From: Candidatus Leptovillus gracilis
GTDB taxonomy: Bacteria; Chloroflexota; Anaerolineae; Promineifilales; Promineifilaceae
Direction of reading: 5' to 3'
Assembly (NCBI GenBank): GCA_016716065.1
Contig: JADJXA010000001.1
Location: 558,001 to 622,000 of the forward strand
DNA: 64,000 nt
The position numbers were made by a program, and so were the translations under genes. The notes beneath the pieces are model-generated. The model made no database searches, was not told where the DNA came from, and saw nothing but the letters and a program-made list of their open reading frames with translations. The first letter of the stretch is position 1; every line of letters begins with the position of its first letter. This document shows positions 52,552-61,060 of this stretch, one piece after another.

Positions 52552-53709
52552 TTAGGGTTGGTCCGATTGTGGCAGAGTAAAAAAGAAGGTACTCCCCTGG
52601 CCGGGTTTGCTTTCTACGCCGACGCTGCCGCCTAATTTTTGGATGATTCGCTGGACGACCGACAGGCCCAGCCCATGACCTTCAACCTTGCGCGGTTCCA
52701 GTCGTTCAAACGGCGTAAACAGCCGCCGGACATCGGCGGCGGAAATTCCCCCGCCGTTATCGCGCACCCAAAAACGGATGAGGTTATCGGGCTGGATGGT
52801 TGCGCCGAGTTCCAAACAGGGGGGACGGCCGCCATATTTGACGCCATTGCTGATGTAGTTGGCCCACACTTCTTCAACCCAGGGGGCATAACCAACGGCC
52901 GTCGGCCATTGCTCCGGGTATCTGATTTCTACCTGGTTGGTTTCGATGAGAAAGTCCAGCCGTTTGCATGTTTCGCGGATAATTCTTTGCATGTCCAGCG
53001 GCGCCACCACCACTTGTTGTTGGCGAATACCGGCCAATAGGAGCAGCTCTTCAATGATGCGGTTCATCTTCATGCCCGATTCCAAGATGCGCTCCAGATG
53101 GTGGCGGCCGCGATCTTCCATTTCGTCGCTGAAATACTTCTGTACCAGTTCGGTGTAACCGACAATCGCCGCCAGCGGGTTTTTCAGGTCGTGGGCGACG
53201 GTGTGGGCAAAGGCGTCTAGTTCCTCGTTGCGGGCTTGTAATTCGGCGGTGTATTCTTGCAGACGTTGGCGCTCGATTTCTAGCTGCCGCAAATTGGCGT
53301 ATTCCTGGCCGCGCAGCCGTTTTTTCTCCAGGGCAGCGTTCAGGCGGGCATTGAACAAGATGGGGTTGAACGGTTTGATAAGGTAATCTTCGGCCCCCAT
53401 TTCGATGCAGCGCACGGCGTTGTCCAATTCGTCCTGCGCGGAAATGACGATGACCGGCAGGTTGATGAGCCAGTTGTGGTCTTTCATTGCCTGCAACACC
53501 TGGAAGCCGTTCATTTCGGGCATCACGATGTCTAGCAGCATGAGGTCGTAACGGCCGTTCATCACCGCGTCTAGCGCTTCACGGCCGTTGCCCGCCTCTG
53601 TGGTCGCATGCCCTTGCTGCTGCAAGACGTGGGCCATTTTCAGCCGATTCAGGCGATTGTCATCAACGATGAGGATGTGTCCTTGCGGCTTTTCAGGCAT
53701 AATCGTCAT
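52552..53709 (-). CDS. hybrid response regulator-histidine kinase (REC-HisKA-HATPase)
   Basis: 385 residues. An N-terminal receiver has D16/D17 (VDDN), D60 (LMLLDIVMPEMNG), S90 and K112; it is followed by a coiled coil (RQLEIERQRLQEYTAELQARNEEL) and a HisKA with H173 (VAHDLKNPLAAIVGY). The ATPase domain has NYISNGVKYG, DNGGGIS and GHGLGLSVVQ. The receiver sits before the kinase, so it is probably an output kinase whose activity is set by an upstream phosphorylation. It is soluble. It is transcribed after the FHA hybrid kinase (53838-56828), which could pass phosphate to it. The start is ATG 53709, or ATG 53700. Confidence 0.9.
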   Translation of the reverse strand: MTIMPEKPQGHILIVDDNRLNRLKMAHVLQQQGHATTEAGNGREALDAVMNGRYDLMLLDIVMPEMNGFQVLQAMKDHNWLINLPVIVISAQDELDNAVRCIEMGAEDYLIKPFNPILFNARLNAALEKKRLRGQEYANLRQLEIERQRLQEYTAELQARNEELDAFAHTVAHDLKNPLAAIVGYTELVQKYFSDEMEDRGRHHLERILESGMKMNRIIEELLLLAGIRQQQVVVAPLDMQRIIRETCKRLDFLIETNQVEIRYPEQWPTAVGYAPWVEEVWANYISNGVKYGGRPPCLELGATIQPDNLIRFWVRDNGGGISAADVRRLFTPFERLEPRKVEGHGLGLSVVQRIIQKLGGSVGVESKPGQGSTFFFTLPQSDQP

Positions 53710-53772
53710 TTTTTCAGACCGATATTCAGTTTTCAGCCCGTGTTTTCCAGAGATAACGCTGACTCAAAACTG

Positions 53773-53835
53773 GTCACTGAATACTGGTCACTGAATACTG
53801 GTCACTGACTACTAATTACGATTACTGATTACGAT
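53773..53835. repeat. TGGTCACTGAATAC direct repeats
   Basis: Three direct copies of ACTGGTCACTGAATAC-like units (53773-53808) are followed by ATTACGATTACTG units. They lie in the 128-nt gap between the two hybrid kinase genes. Confidence 0.7.
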
Positions 53836-53837
53836 AA

Positions 53838-56828
53838 CTACTGCTGCCCTGTCTCCAGGGCTTGCAGAGCGGCGGCGGCCGGTTGATAAGCGGCGTCAAT
53901 TTTTTCGATCAGATCCAGACTTTGCGTCAGGTGACCGGATTTTGCCATAGTTTCCAATTCTCGGCATAAATTGACCAGGGCTGTCGCGCCAAACTCGGCG
54001 CTGTTGCCTCTGAGGCTGTGGGCAGCCATGCGCAAGGCCGCGGCGTCATGGCGCACAGCCGCCTGGCGAAGGCGGTCAATCAGAATGGGGGCGTCGTGCA
54101 GGTATACATGGATCATCTCGGCCATGAATTTGGCGTCGCCGCCAATAGACTGGTTCAGATTCGCCAGGGCAGCGGGATTGAGCACGGCCGTTTCCTCTGG
54201 TGTATGTCTGGCGGCGACGGCCGTATCTTCGTCCGGCCGGGGTGGGCAGGCCAGCAGCACCGTCACCAACGCTTCCAGGCGCAGCGGCTTCCCCAGATAG
54301 TCATTCATGCCGGCCGCCAGACAGGCCGCTTGTTCTTCGGCCGTTGTATTGGCGGTCAGGGCGACAATGCGCGGTTGGCGGTCGGCGGGCAGCCGGCGGC
54401 GAATGGCTTGCGTGGCCTCCAGTCCATCCATTTCTGGCATCTGCACATCCATCAAAACGAGATCATACGGCCGTTGGCGCAGCCGGGCGACCACCTGTAA
54501 CCCATTTTCCGCCAAATCTGGGGCATAACCCAGGCGCTGCAAGACGGTCATCATCAATTTCTGATTGCTCGGCGTGTCTTCGGCCAACAATATGTGCAGG
54601 GGATGGCGGCGGCCCATGTTTGGGTCGAACTGCGCTTCGGTTGGCGCGGATGACCGCTGCTCCGCCGCAAAGCCACCTGTGAACAAATCGGTGAGGACAG
54701 CATGTAGCTGTTGGTAATTCACCGGGCGGCTCAGGGCGGCAGCCCATACCTTGCTGCCGCTAAAGGGCTGCGGCCGACCAGCCGGGTACAACAACACCAG
54801 CGGCGGCGTTTGTACATCCATCGCCTGCCTGACCTGCTGCGCCACAGCCAGACCATCGCTGCCGGGCAGAGAGTGGGCGATCAGGAGCGCGTCGAACTCT
54901 GTGCTCGGCGTCAGCAGCGCCAATGCTTCGTCCGGCCGGCTTACGTGGGCGACCTGCATCTCCCACTTTTTAAGCTGCAAGGCCAGAAAACGCGCCCCGA
55001 CGCTGTCTATATCCAGAAGCAAAATCCGTTTGGCGGCTAACTGTGGCTGTTTTGTCTGCAAGTAGGCTGGCAGGGGGGCAGTGGCGCTGCGAGCGGTGAT
55101 GGTAAATGTAAATGTAGACCCCTTGCCCACCGCGCTGCTGGCGGAAATTGCGCCGCCCATCATTTTACACAGCCGCTGGCTGATGACCAGACCCAGGCCG
55201 GTGCCGCCATAGCGCCGGGTCGTGGAGGCGTCTCCCTGGCTGAAGGCTTGAAACAGCCGTTCCAACTGCTTCGGGGCAATGCCAATGCCGCTGTCTTGGA
55301 CTACAAATTGCAAGATACAGCGGTTATTTTGCCGCGCCGAGGCGGTAATGCGCACTACAATTTCGCCGCGCTCGGTGAATTTGATGGCGTTGTTGAGCAG
55401 GTTGAGCAGTATCTGGCGCAGACGGACGCTGTCGCCGACGATGGTGTGGGGCACGCTGTTATCTACGTGGCAGGCCAGTTCCAAATTCTTCTGCGCTGCC
55501 GATACAGATACAATGTCCAGGGTGGTATTGACACAGGCGCGTATATCAAACGGCCGTGCTTCCAATGTCATTTTATTGGCTTCAATCTTAGAAAAATCCA
55601 GGATGTCGTTGATGATTGCCAGCAGCGCTTCGCCGCTGCTCTGGATGATGCCGGTAAATTCGCGCTGTTCTGGCGTCAGCGGCGTGTCTTGCAACTGCGT
55701 CGTCATGCCAATGACGCTGTTCATGGGGGTGCGGATTTCATGGCTCATGGTTGCCAGGAAGTCGCTTTTGGCCCGATTGGCTGCCTCGGCGGCAGCGCGG
55801 GCCTCTTGCGCTTTTTGGGTGGCAGCGGCCAGTTCGGCCGTGCGCTGCTCTACTTTTTGCTCCAGCGTGCGGCTGTACTCTTCCACACTGCGATACAGGC
55901 GCACGTTTTGGATGGCGATGGCCGCAAAATCGGCGATGGTTTTCAGAATGCGCTCGTCTCGTTCGCTGAAAGGCTGGGCCTCTTCGGGATGGATAACGCC
56001 TAATACGCCCAGCACGCCGCCGCCTTGCATGATGGGCACGTAGAGCAAGGCTGTTGGCGTTTCGGCGGGATCGAGGGAGGCGTACAGCGTCTGCCCGGTC
56101 TGGACAACCCTGGCAACCAGCGATTCGTCGGGGTCTGGTTCGCGCAGCAGGTCTAGTTTGGCGTCGTCAAAGCCGAAGGAGGCTTCCAGGAAGAGGCGGT
56201 CGGTGTTGTTATCTACCAGCCAGATGCCGGTTTCAACGGCCGTTGTCAGTGAAATAGCCGCTTCGGTCACCTGGTGCAGCACTTCGTCCAGGTCTAGCTG
56301 GGAAGTGATGGCCTGAGCAATTTGCGCCAGGATATTGGCCAGGTCGGGTCGTTTGTCCAGGATGGCCGTCTCGAACAGGGGGCGGTCGTCTATGTGCAGC
56401 ACCACTTGCAGGTGGCCCAGGGTGATGATGTCATCGTTGAGCAGGCGTTCCGGGCTGCGGCCAATGGTACGGCCGTTGCGCAAAGTGCCGTTGGTGCTGT
56501 CCAGGTCCACAATGAACAGGTTGGAGGGCGTGGGGCGCAAGATGGCGTGTCGGCGGGAAACGCCCAGGTTCACGGCGTCGAACTGGTTCAGGTCTATCAC
56601 TTGTCGCTGGTCGGGATCGCGCCCCAGGATGACTTCGTCGTTGATTTCCAGGCCAATTTCCTGCGTAGGGTCGGCGAGCAGGCTGAGGCGGATGCGCCAG
56701 GTGGCCCGTTTGCGGGCTTCTGAGGTATCTATTTGATGAGGGACACGTTGGTAGGTGATATTGACCGGCGGCGAAATCTGGCGGTTATGGAAGACGGCCG
56801 TCCGGACCTTTTTGTATGGAAGTTGCAT
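53838..56828 (-). CDS. FHA-GAF hybrid histidine kinase with two receivers and Hpt
   Basis: 996 residues from ATG 56828. Domains: FHA (about 45-145: VILGRD, GVSRRHAIL, DLDSTNGTLRNG), GAF (165-310), coiled coil (315-355), HisKA (H363, SHEIRTPMNSVIG), ATPase (NLLNNAIKF, DSGIGI, GTGLGLVIS), first receiver with the Asp replaced (LLIAHSLPG, A651), second receiver with D794 (LVLMDVQMPEMDG), and Hpt with H937 (AAHSLRGNSAEFGA). It should run a phosphorelay kinase to receiver 2 to Hpt. The FHA domain suggests an input of a phosphothreonine protein, possibly from a Ser/Thr kinase as at 34,115. The inactive first receiver may be structural. Confidence 0.93.
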   Translation of the reverse strand: MQLPYKKVRTAVFHNRQISPPVNITYQRVPHQIDTSEARKRATWRIRLSLLADPTQEIGLEINDEVILGRDPDQRQVIDLNQFDAVNLGVSRRHAILRPTPSNLFIVDLDSTNGTLRNGRTIGRSPERLLNDDIITLGHLQVVLHIDDRPLFETAILDKRPDLANILAQIAQAITSQLDLDEVLHQVTEAAISLTTAVETGIWLVDNNTDRLFLEASFGFDDAKLDLLREPDPDESLVARVVQTGQTLYASLDPAETPTALLYVPIMQGGGVLGVLGVIHPEEAQPFSERDERILKTIADFAAIAIQNVRLYRSVEEYSRTLEQKVEQRTAELAAATQKAQEARAAAEAANRAKSDFLATMSHEIRTPMNSVIGMTTQLQDTPLTPEQREFTGIIQSSGEALLAIINDILDFSKIEANKMTLEARPFDIRACVNTTLDIVSVSAAQKNLELACHVDNSVPHTIVGDSVRLRQILLNLLNNAIKFTERGEIVVRITASARQNNRCILQFVVQDSGIGIAPKQLERLFQAFSQGDASTTRRYGGTGLGLVISQRLCKMMGGAISASSAVGKGSTFTFTITARSATAPLPAYLQTKQPQLAAKRILLLDIDSVGARFLALQLKKWEMQVAHVSRPDEALALLTPSTEFDALLIAHSLPGSDGLAVAQQVRQAMDVQTPPLVLLYPAGRPQPFSGSKVWAAALSRPVNYQQLHAVLTDLFTGGFAAEQRSSAPTEAQFDPNMGRRHPLHILLAEDTPSNQKLMMTVLQRLGYAPDLAENGLQVVARLRQRPYDLVLMDVQMPEMDGLEATQAIRRRLPADRQPRIVALTANTTAEEQAACLAAGMNDYLGKPLRLEALVTVLLACPPRPDEDTAVAARHTPEETAVLNPAALANLNQSIGGDAKFMAEMIHVYLHDAPILIDRLRQAAVRHDAAALRMAAHSLRGNSAEFGATALVNLCRELETMAKSGHLTQSLDLIEKIDAAYQPAAAALQALETGQQ

Positions 56829-56905
56829 GGTTAAGTCTCTGCCATAAAAGTTCAAGAAGTTTCCTGGCGCTAGATGTAGGACGGTACGGCCGTTTGCGCC
56901 ATTGG

Positions 56906-57568
56906 TTAACTCCACTCCTCCAACAGCTCGGCAAGACCGGCGGCTACTTCATCACGCGGCAAATTACCGGCCAAGAGTTCCTGATCACTTTTTTGCTGCA
57001 AGCGCCGATAAAAGGCAATGCCCGTCTCGATTGGGCTCGTACTGGTAGGGGCTACCTCTCGCCAGGTAAAGATCATATCCTCAGCCTGGGCATACGCCCC
57101 CAGTTGTTCATAATACATCAATAAAGCGGCGTAGGTGGCCTCTGGCCAGATAATGTCTTCGACTTTGGCCCGCAGCGATTCCAGGGTGGGGATGATGGGC
57201 GGCAAATCTATCTGTGGGTGGCGCGTTTGCACGGCCAGGAGCAGTTGCAACGCCTTCAGATAGCGGCGATACGCCTGCTCATCCTGCGCTTGCAAACTGC
57301 ACAAATCACCCTCCTGGCCCAAAACGGTGACGACGGTGAGGCAGTTCTCAATCCAGCCGAGTTCGTCGCGCAGAGATAGCTGGGCAACCAGGTCCTGGCT
57401 GTCCAGGCGCAGCAGCGCCTCGCTGCTCAGGCCGGTTGTGCGGCGCAGGGAGCCATTGGTGACAGCGACAGCCTCGGCATAGTCGCGGGTCTGACGAAGT
57501 TTGCCTATCTGACTGAGAACGGCCGTCGCCTCTTCAATCAGGCGCATAAAATAATCTCGACGGTACAT
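56906..57568 (-). CDS. DUF6483-like helical protein
   Basis: 220 residues from ATG 57568. The start MYRRDYFMRLIEEATAVLSQI matches the conserved N-terminus of the DUF6483 group, found in Chloroflexota and others. The rest is helical and TPR-like (AYRRYLKALQLLLAVQTRHP, ATYAALLMYYEQLGAYAQAEDMIF). No catalytic motif was seen. It lies 77 nt upstream of the FHA kinase gene on the same strand, hinting at co-expression. The start region lies next to a TCTGACAA repeat and has no RBS. Confidence 0.65.
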   Translation of the reverse strand: MYRRDYFMRLIEEATAVLSQIGKLRQTRDYAEAVAVTNGSLRRTTGLSSEALLRLDSQDLVAQLSLRDELGWIENCLTVVTVLGQEGDLCSLQAQDEQAYRRYLKALQLLLAVQTRHPQIDLPPIIPTLESLRAKVEDIIWPEATYAALLMYYEQLGAYAQAEDMIFTWREVAPTSTSPIETGIAFYRRLQQKSDQELLAGNLPRDEVAAGLAELLEEWS

Positions 57569-57683
57569 ATATCTGACAACGTGACCAGGTGACATCTGAC
57601 AAGGTGACAATACTGTCAGATTATGACCTTTGTGAGTAGAGAATACATACTATGGTATGTCATGTCTGGTAAGTTGCAAAAAT

Positions 57684-57772
57684 ATTCCGTGTTCCGTGTT
57701 CCGTAATCCGTGTTTTGTGGGGCGCTGCCATTGACAAGTGGCAATGGGATATGGATTTCGGTTTACGGCTGC
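57684..57772. repeat. dispersed repeat element, copy 3 (diverged)
   Basis: TTCCGTGTTCCGT units, then GGGGCGCTGCCATTGACAAG, then GGATTTCGGTTTACGGCTGCC. It matches copy 2 (42736-42825) in order and orientation. It overlaps the 3' end of the UDG gene, whose last codon and stop (CCG TAA, minus strand) lie in the element. Confidence 0.7.
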
Positions 57773-58470
57773 CAGCTTATACCCCAGTCTTGGCGGATGG
57801 CGCTGAGGATGTGGATGGCCTGCTGGATGCGGGCCTGGTTGGCCGGTTTGTTGGGCCACAGACTGGCCCCGGAAGGATGGGGCAGGGGGACGACCCAACG
57901 GCCGTTGCCATCTTTGGCCGGGTTAAACGCTGGCAGCCACTCACCCTGGGTCAGGTCAAAATTGACCGGATTTTGCAAGGCGGCCGGCGCAAAGTAAACG
58001 GCCGTGCCGATTACCTCCTCCAGCCGGGCGCTGGCCGGGTAAAGCAGCTTAATCGCCAGCCCGCCCACCAGGATAAGCAGCCTGGGTCGCACCAGCGTGA
58101 TCTCTTGCTCCAAAAAGGGGCGGCAGAGCGACTGTTCGGCTCGACTGGGCACGCGGTCCCCTTTGCCGGCCTTGTCTTTGCCAGGGTAACATTTGGTAAC
58201 GGCCGTCATATACTGTCTGTCGCGGAACGCATCTTCGGCCCAACCGGCCTGAGCCAGCCATTGAAACAAGCGCCGTCCGCTGCCGGCGTTAAACGGCCGT
58301 TTGGCCGTCACCTCCGTCACCCCCGGCGCCTGGCCGATGAGCATGACCTGGGCAACGGCCGTGCCGCGAAAAATGGCGCCGGGGGTAATGGCGTGCCCCG
58401 CTTCCAGGCAGCGGGTGCAGCCGCGCATGGCGGCGTGCAGTTCCGTCAACGTGGCATAGGTCGTTGTCAT
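57763..58470 (-). CDS. uracil-DNA glycosylase, family 4/5-like
   Basis: 235 residues from ATG 58470. Signatures: VMLIGQAPG (motif A), an ExAKRPF segment, YMTAVTKCYPGK, and the second motif PLPHPSGAS. N-terminal Cys pair CTRC fits the 4Fe-4S cluster of family 4/5 enzymes. It removes uracil from DNA in base excision repair. Two TACAAT-like signals and no Shine-Dalgarno suggest a leaderless start 6 nt after the -10 box. The 3' end overlaps a dispersed repeat. Confidence 0.85.
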   Translation of the reverse strand: MTTTYATLTELHAAMRGCTRCLEAGHAITPGAIFRGTAVAQVMLIGQAPGVTEVTAKRPFNAGSGRRLFQWLAQAGWAEDAFRDRQYMTAVTKCYPGKDKAGKGDRVPSRAEQSLCRPFLEQEITLVRPRLLILVGGLAIKLLYPASARLEEVIGTAVYFAPAALQNPVNFDLTQGEWLPAFNPAKDGNGRWVVPLPHPSGASLWPNKPANQARIQQAIHILSAIRQDWGISWQP

Positions 58471-58476
58471 GGCGTC

Positions 58477-58482
58477 ATTGTA
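58477..58482 (-). promoter_or_regulatory. -10 box of the UDG gene, leaderless-type
   Basis: TACAAT on the minus strand, exactly 6 nt before the ATG. No -35 is clear. Confidence 0.4.
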
Positions 58483-58575
58483 GCTGAGGCGAGGCAAATG
58501 GGTTATGGGTAAATGATACTGACAAAGCAAAAAAGTCGGGCGGCGTCATTTTCGCCAGACCGCTGCATTCCGTCG

Positions 58576-58581
58576 TAAAAT
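58576..58581 (+). promoter_or_regulatory. -10 box of the RCK-domain gene, leaderless-type
   Basis: TAAAAT, exactly 6 nt before ATG 58588, with no Shine-Dalgarno. Confidence 0.4.
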
Positions 58582-58587
58582 AGCGGC

Positions 58588-59652
58588 ATGAAAAAAAAAG
58601 GCCGATTCCGTCGTCAGCTTCGCGCCCAACTGCGTGATATTCGCGTCTTGTTGGGGGAATCCGGCGGCTCTATGCTGCTGTTTGTATTGGTGGTCTTAGG
58701 CGGGGCAGCCGCTTTCCATCTGCTTTACACCTTTCCGGTCGGTGCAGAACGGGCCGGAGAATCCCCCAGGTATACGGAGGCGGTTTACGCCACCTTTTCC
58801 CTGATCTTTTTCGAGACGCTGCTGCCCTTTCCCGAAGAGTGGTATTTGCAGGCGCTCTTTTTTATTATTCCGGTCGTCGGACTGGTGGTCGTGGCCGATG
58901 GGGTGCTGCGCTTCAGCACGGCGCTCATCAACAAACAGGCGCGCGGGCAAAAATGGCAGGTGGCAATGGCTTCAACGTATAGTGACCATATCATTGTGTG
59001 CGGCGCGGGCAAGATTGGCTATCGGGTGACAGAAGAGCTGCTGAAATACGGCCGTGATGTCGTAGCGATAGAAATGGATGAGAACGGCCGTTTCGTCGAA
59101 AAAGTGCGCGCCCTCGGCGTGCCGCTGCTGATTGGCGACGCCCGCCGCTCAGAGAACATTATCAAAGCGGGCATCCAACGCGCCGACGCGATCATCCCCT
59201 GCACCGACAATGAACTGGCAAATCTGGACATCGCTCTGGACGCCCGTGAAATCAACCCCAACATCAAGGTGGTCCTGCGCATGTTCGACAGCGACCTGGC
59301 CCGGCGCGTGGAAAAGGGGTTTGGCATCCACACCGCCTTCAGCGGTTCGGCGCTGGCGGCGCCCATCTTCGCCGCCGCCGCCATGCGCCTGGACATCAAG
59401 CACTCTTTCTACGTTGGCGAAGAGCTGCTGAACCTGAGCGAAATGACTGTCCGCCCCAATTCGCCGCTGGCTGGCTGGACCGTGAACCAACTGCAACACA
59501 CCTACAACTTGTCGGTGGTCTTCCACCGCGGCAGCGCCCAAGACGATATGCACCCAGACCCGGAGCAAAAGTTATGCGTCGGCGACTTCTTCCTGGTGCT
59601 GGCGTCGCTAGACGTATTGCGGCAGATCAAGAAATTAAATGGCGACATTTGA
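58588..59652 (+). CDS. RCK/TrkA-domain ion-channel-like protein
   Basis: 354 residues. Two membrane helices (MLLFVLVVLGGAAAFHLLYTF, LQALFFIIPVVGLVVVADGVL) flank a loop, then a Rossmann RCK_N (IIVCGAGKIGYRVTEELLKYG, IEMDENGRFVE, LLIGDARRSE) and an RCK_C domain (VGEELLNLSEMTVRPNSPLAG). The usual K+ selectivity filter TxGYG is absent: the pore loop reads AVYATFSLIFFETLLPFPEEW. So selectivity for potassium is doubtful; it could be another channel or a sensor. The last four codons end 16 nt before the next gene, suggesting an operon. Confidence 0.82.
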   Translation: MKKKGRFRRQLRAQLRDIRVLLGESGGSMLLFVLVVLGGAAAFHLLYTFPVGAERAGESPRYTEAVYATFSLIFFETLLPFPEEWYLQALFFIIPVVGLVVVADGVLRFSTALINKQARGQKWQVAMASTYSDHIIVCGAGKIGYRVTEELLKYGRDVVAIEMDENGRFVEKVRALGVPLLIGDARRSENIIKAGIQRADAIIPCTDNELANLDIALDAREINPNIKVVLRMFDSDLARRVEKGFGIHTAFSGSALAAPIFAAAAMRLDIKHSFYVGEELLNLSEMTVRPNSPLAGWTVNQLQHTYNLSVVFHRGSAQDDMHPDPEQKLCVGDFFLVLASLDVLRQIKKLNGDI

Positions 59653-59668
59653 AGCCTGAGACCAGCTT

Positions 59669-60175
59669 ATGAACATCGTACCTTTCATACCCATCGTGGT
59701 TGGAACGGCCTTGCTGCTTGTGGGCTATCGCTATTTTTGGTTGATAGTGGCTGGGGTTGGCTTTTTGGTTGGCCTGAACATGGGCAGCCTGTCGGCTGGC
59801 GGGCAGATCACCACGTCGGCCATTGTGCTGGGGTTGTTTTTGGGGGTGATTGGAGGATTTACGGCCGTTTTCATCACCGCCATCGCCCTCAACATCATCG
59901 CCTTTTTTCTGGGCGGTATTCTGATGGTGCAGTTATTTACCAGCCTGAATTGGAGCGCTGGCTCTACCCTGGCTACCTTCATCCTGGGGGGAGTGGTTGG
60001 TCTGCTGATCGCCATCATCGGCAAGGATTACGCCAAAATGCTCATCTCGGCCGTCACCGGCGCGGCGATCATCATCACTGCCCTGCCAGTGGACCAGGCG
60101 ACAACCTCCTTTCTCCTCCTCGGCCTAGTTCTCGCCGGGGTTGTCGCCCAAATCATCGTCAAAAACCGCTGGTAA
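59669..60175 (+). CDS. small polytopic membrane protein (DUF4203-like)
   Basis: 168 residues, about six hydrophobic helices with glycines (VVGTALLLVGYRYFWLIVAGVGFLVGL, LFLGVIGGFTAVFITAIALNIIAFFLGGIL). It resembles DUF4203-type membrane proteins, whose function is unknown. It starts 16 nt after the RCK gene, so a channel partner role is a guess. Confidence 0.55.
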   Translation: MNIVPFIPIVVGTALLLVGYRYFWLIVAGVGFLVGLNMGSLSAGGQITTSAIVLGLFLGVIGGFTAVFITAIALNIIAFFLGGILMVQLFTSLNWSAGSTLATFILGGVVGLLIAIIGKDYAKMLISAVTGAAIIITALPVDQATTSFLLLGLVLAGVVAQIIVKNRW

Positions 60176-60217
60176 CGGCCGTCAGTCGCCACTCGTTAAC
60201 ACCTGACGGCTGCCCAA

Positions 60218-61060
60218 CTACCCCTTCAACGCCCCAGACATCAGGCCGCGCAAGAAATAGCGACCCAAGAAGACATAAATGATCAGCGTCGGAATCGCCG
60301 CCACCAGCGAAGCGGCCATTTGCACATTCCAGGCGATAATCTGGCTGCCGGCCAGGTTATTCAGGGCCACAGTAATCGGCCAGTTTTCCGGGCTGGTTAA
60401 TACCACCGCAAACAAAAAATCATTCCAGGCGGCCGTAAACTGCCAGATGAGTACCACCACAAACGCCGGGGCTGAGACCGGCAGAAAAACATGGTAATAG
60501 GTCTCCAACAAGCCGGCCCCATCTATGCGCGCCGCCTCCACCATCTCTTTTGGCACGGTGATGTAATAGCTGCGAAACGTCAACGTGGTAATCGGAATGC
60601 CATAGATGATGTGGGTCAGCGCCAGACCAGGAATGCTGCCATACAAACCGGTGGTGCGCATAAACTGCACCAGCGGAATCAAAATGCTCTGGTACGGGAT
60701 GAACATGCCGAACAGCAGCAGCGGAAATACAAAGTCCGCCCCCGGAAAGCGCCAGCGAGTGAGGATAAAGCCGTTGATCGAACCCAACATGGCTGAGATA
60801 ACGGCCGTAGGAATCACCAAACGCAAACTATTCCACAAATGGGGCGCCAACTGGTTATAAGCAGCCACAAAATTGTCCAAAGCCAGCCCAGACGGCAGAT
60901 TCCACATCGTCTTCAGGCTGACTTCATCGAAGCTCTTGAACCCGGTCACCAGCATCACATACATCGGCAGCAGGTAAAAGAGCGACATGATCAACAACAA
61001 CACGTACAGCCAGGCGCGCGTCGGCGGCCGGCGTGGTTTGTCAGCGACTCGCGCCGTCAT
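60218..61060 (-). CDS. carbohydrate ABC transporter permease, MalG-like
   Basis: 280 residues, six membrane helices. The EAA loop is present (EMVEAARIDGAGLLETYYHVFLP), as is the C-terminal GRYFLRGLMSGALKG typical of MalG-type permeases. ATG 61060 overlaps the stop of the other permease by 4 nt (ATGA). It is the inner-membrane half of a sugar or oligosaccharide importer; the ATPase gene is not in this window. Confidence 0.93.
   Translation of the reverse strand: MTARVADKPRRPPTRAWLYVLLLIMSLFYLLPMYVMLVTGFKSFDEVSLKTMWNLPSGLALDNFVAAYNQLAPHLWNSLRLVIPTAVISAMLGSINGFILTRWRFPGADFVFPLLLFGMFIPYQSILIPLVQFMRTTGLYGSIPGLALTHIIYGIPITTLTFRSYYITVPKEMVEAARIDGAGLLETYYHVFLPVSAPAFVVVLIWQFTAAWNDFLFAVVLTSPENWPITVALNNLAGSQIIAWNVQMAASLVAAIPTLIIYVFLGRYFLRGLMSGALKG

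Noticed and set aside
53773..53835. Direct repeats with possible spacers (CRISPR-like)
   Set aside because: Only three short units, adjoining each other, without unique spacers.
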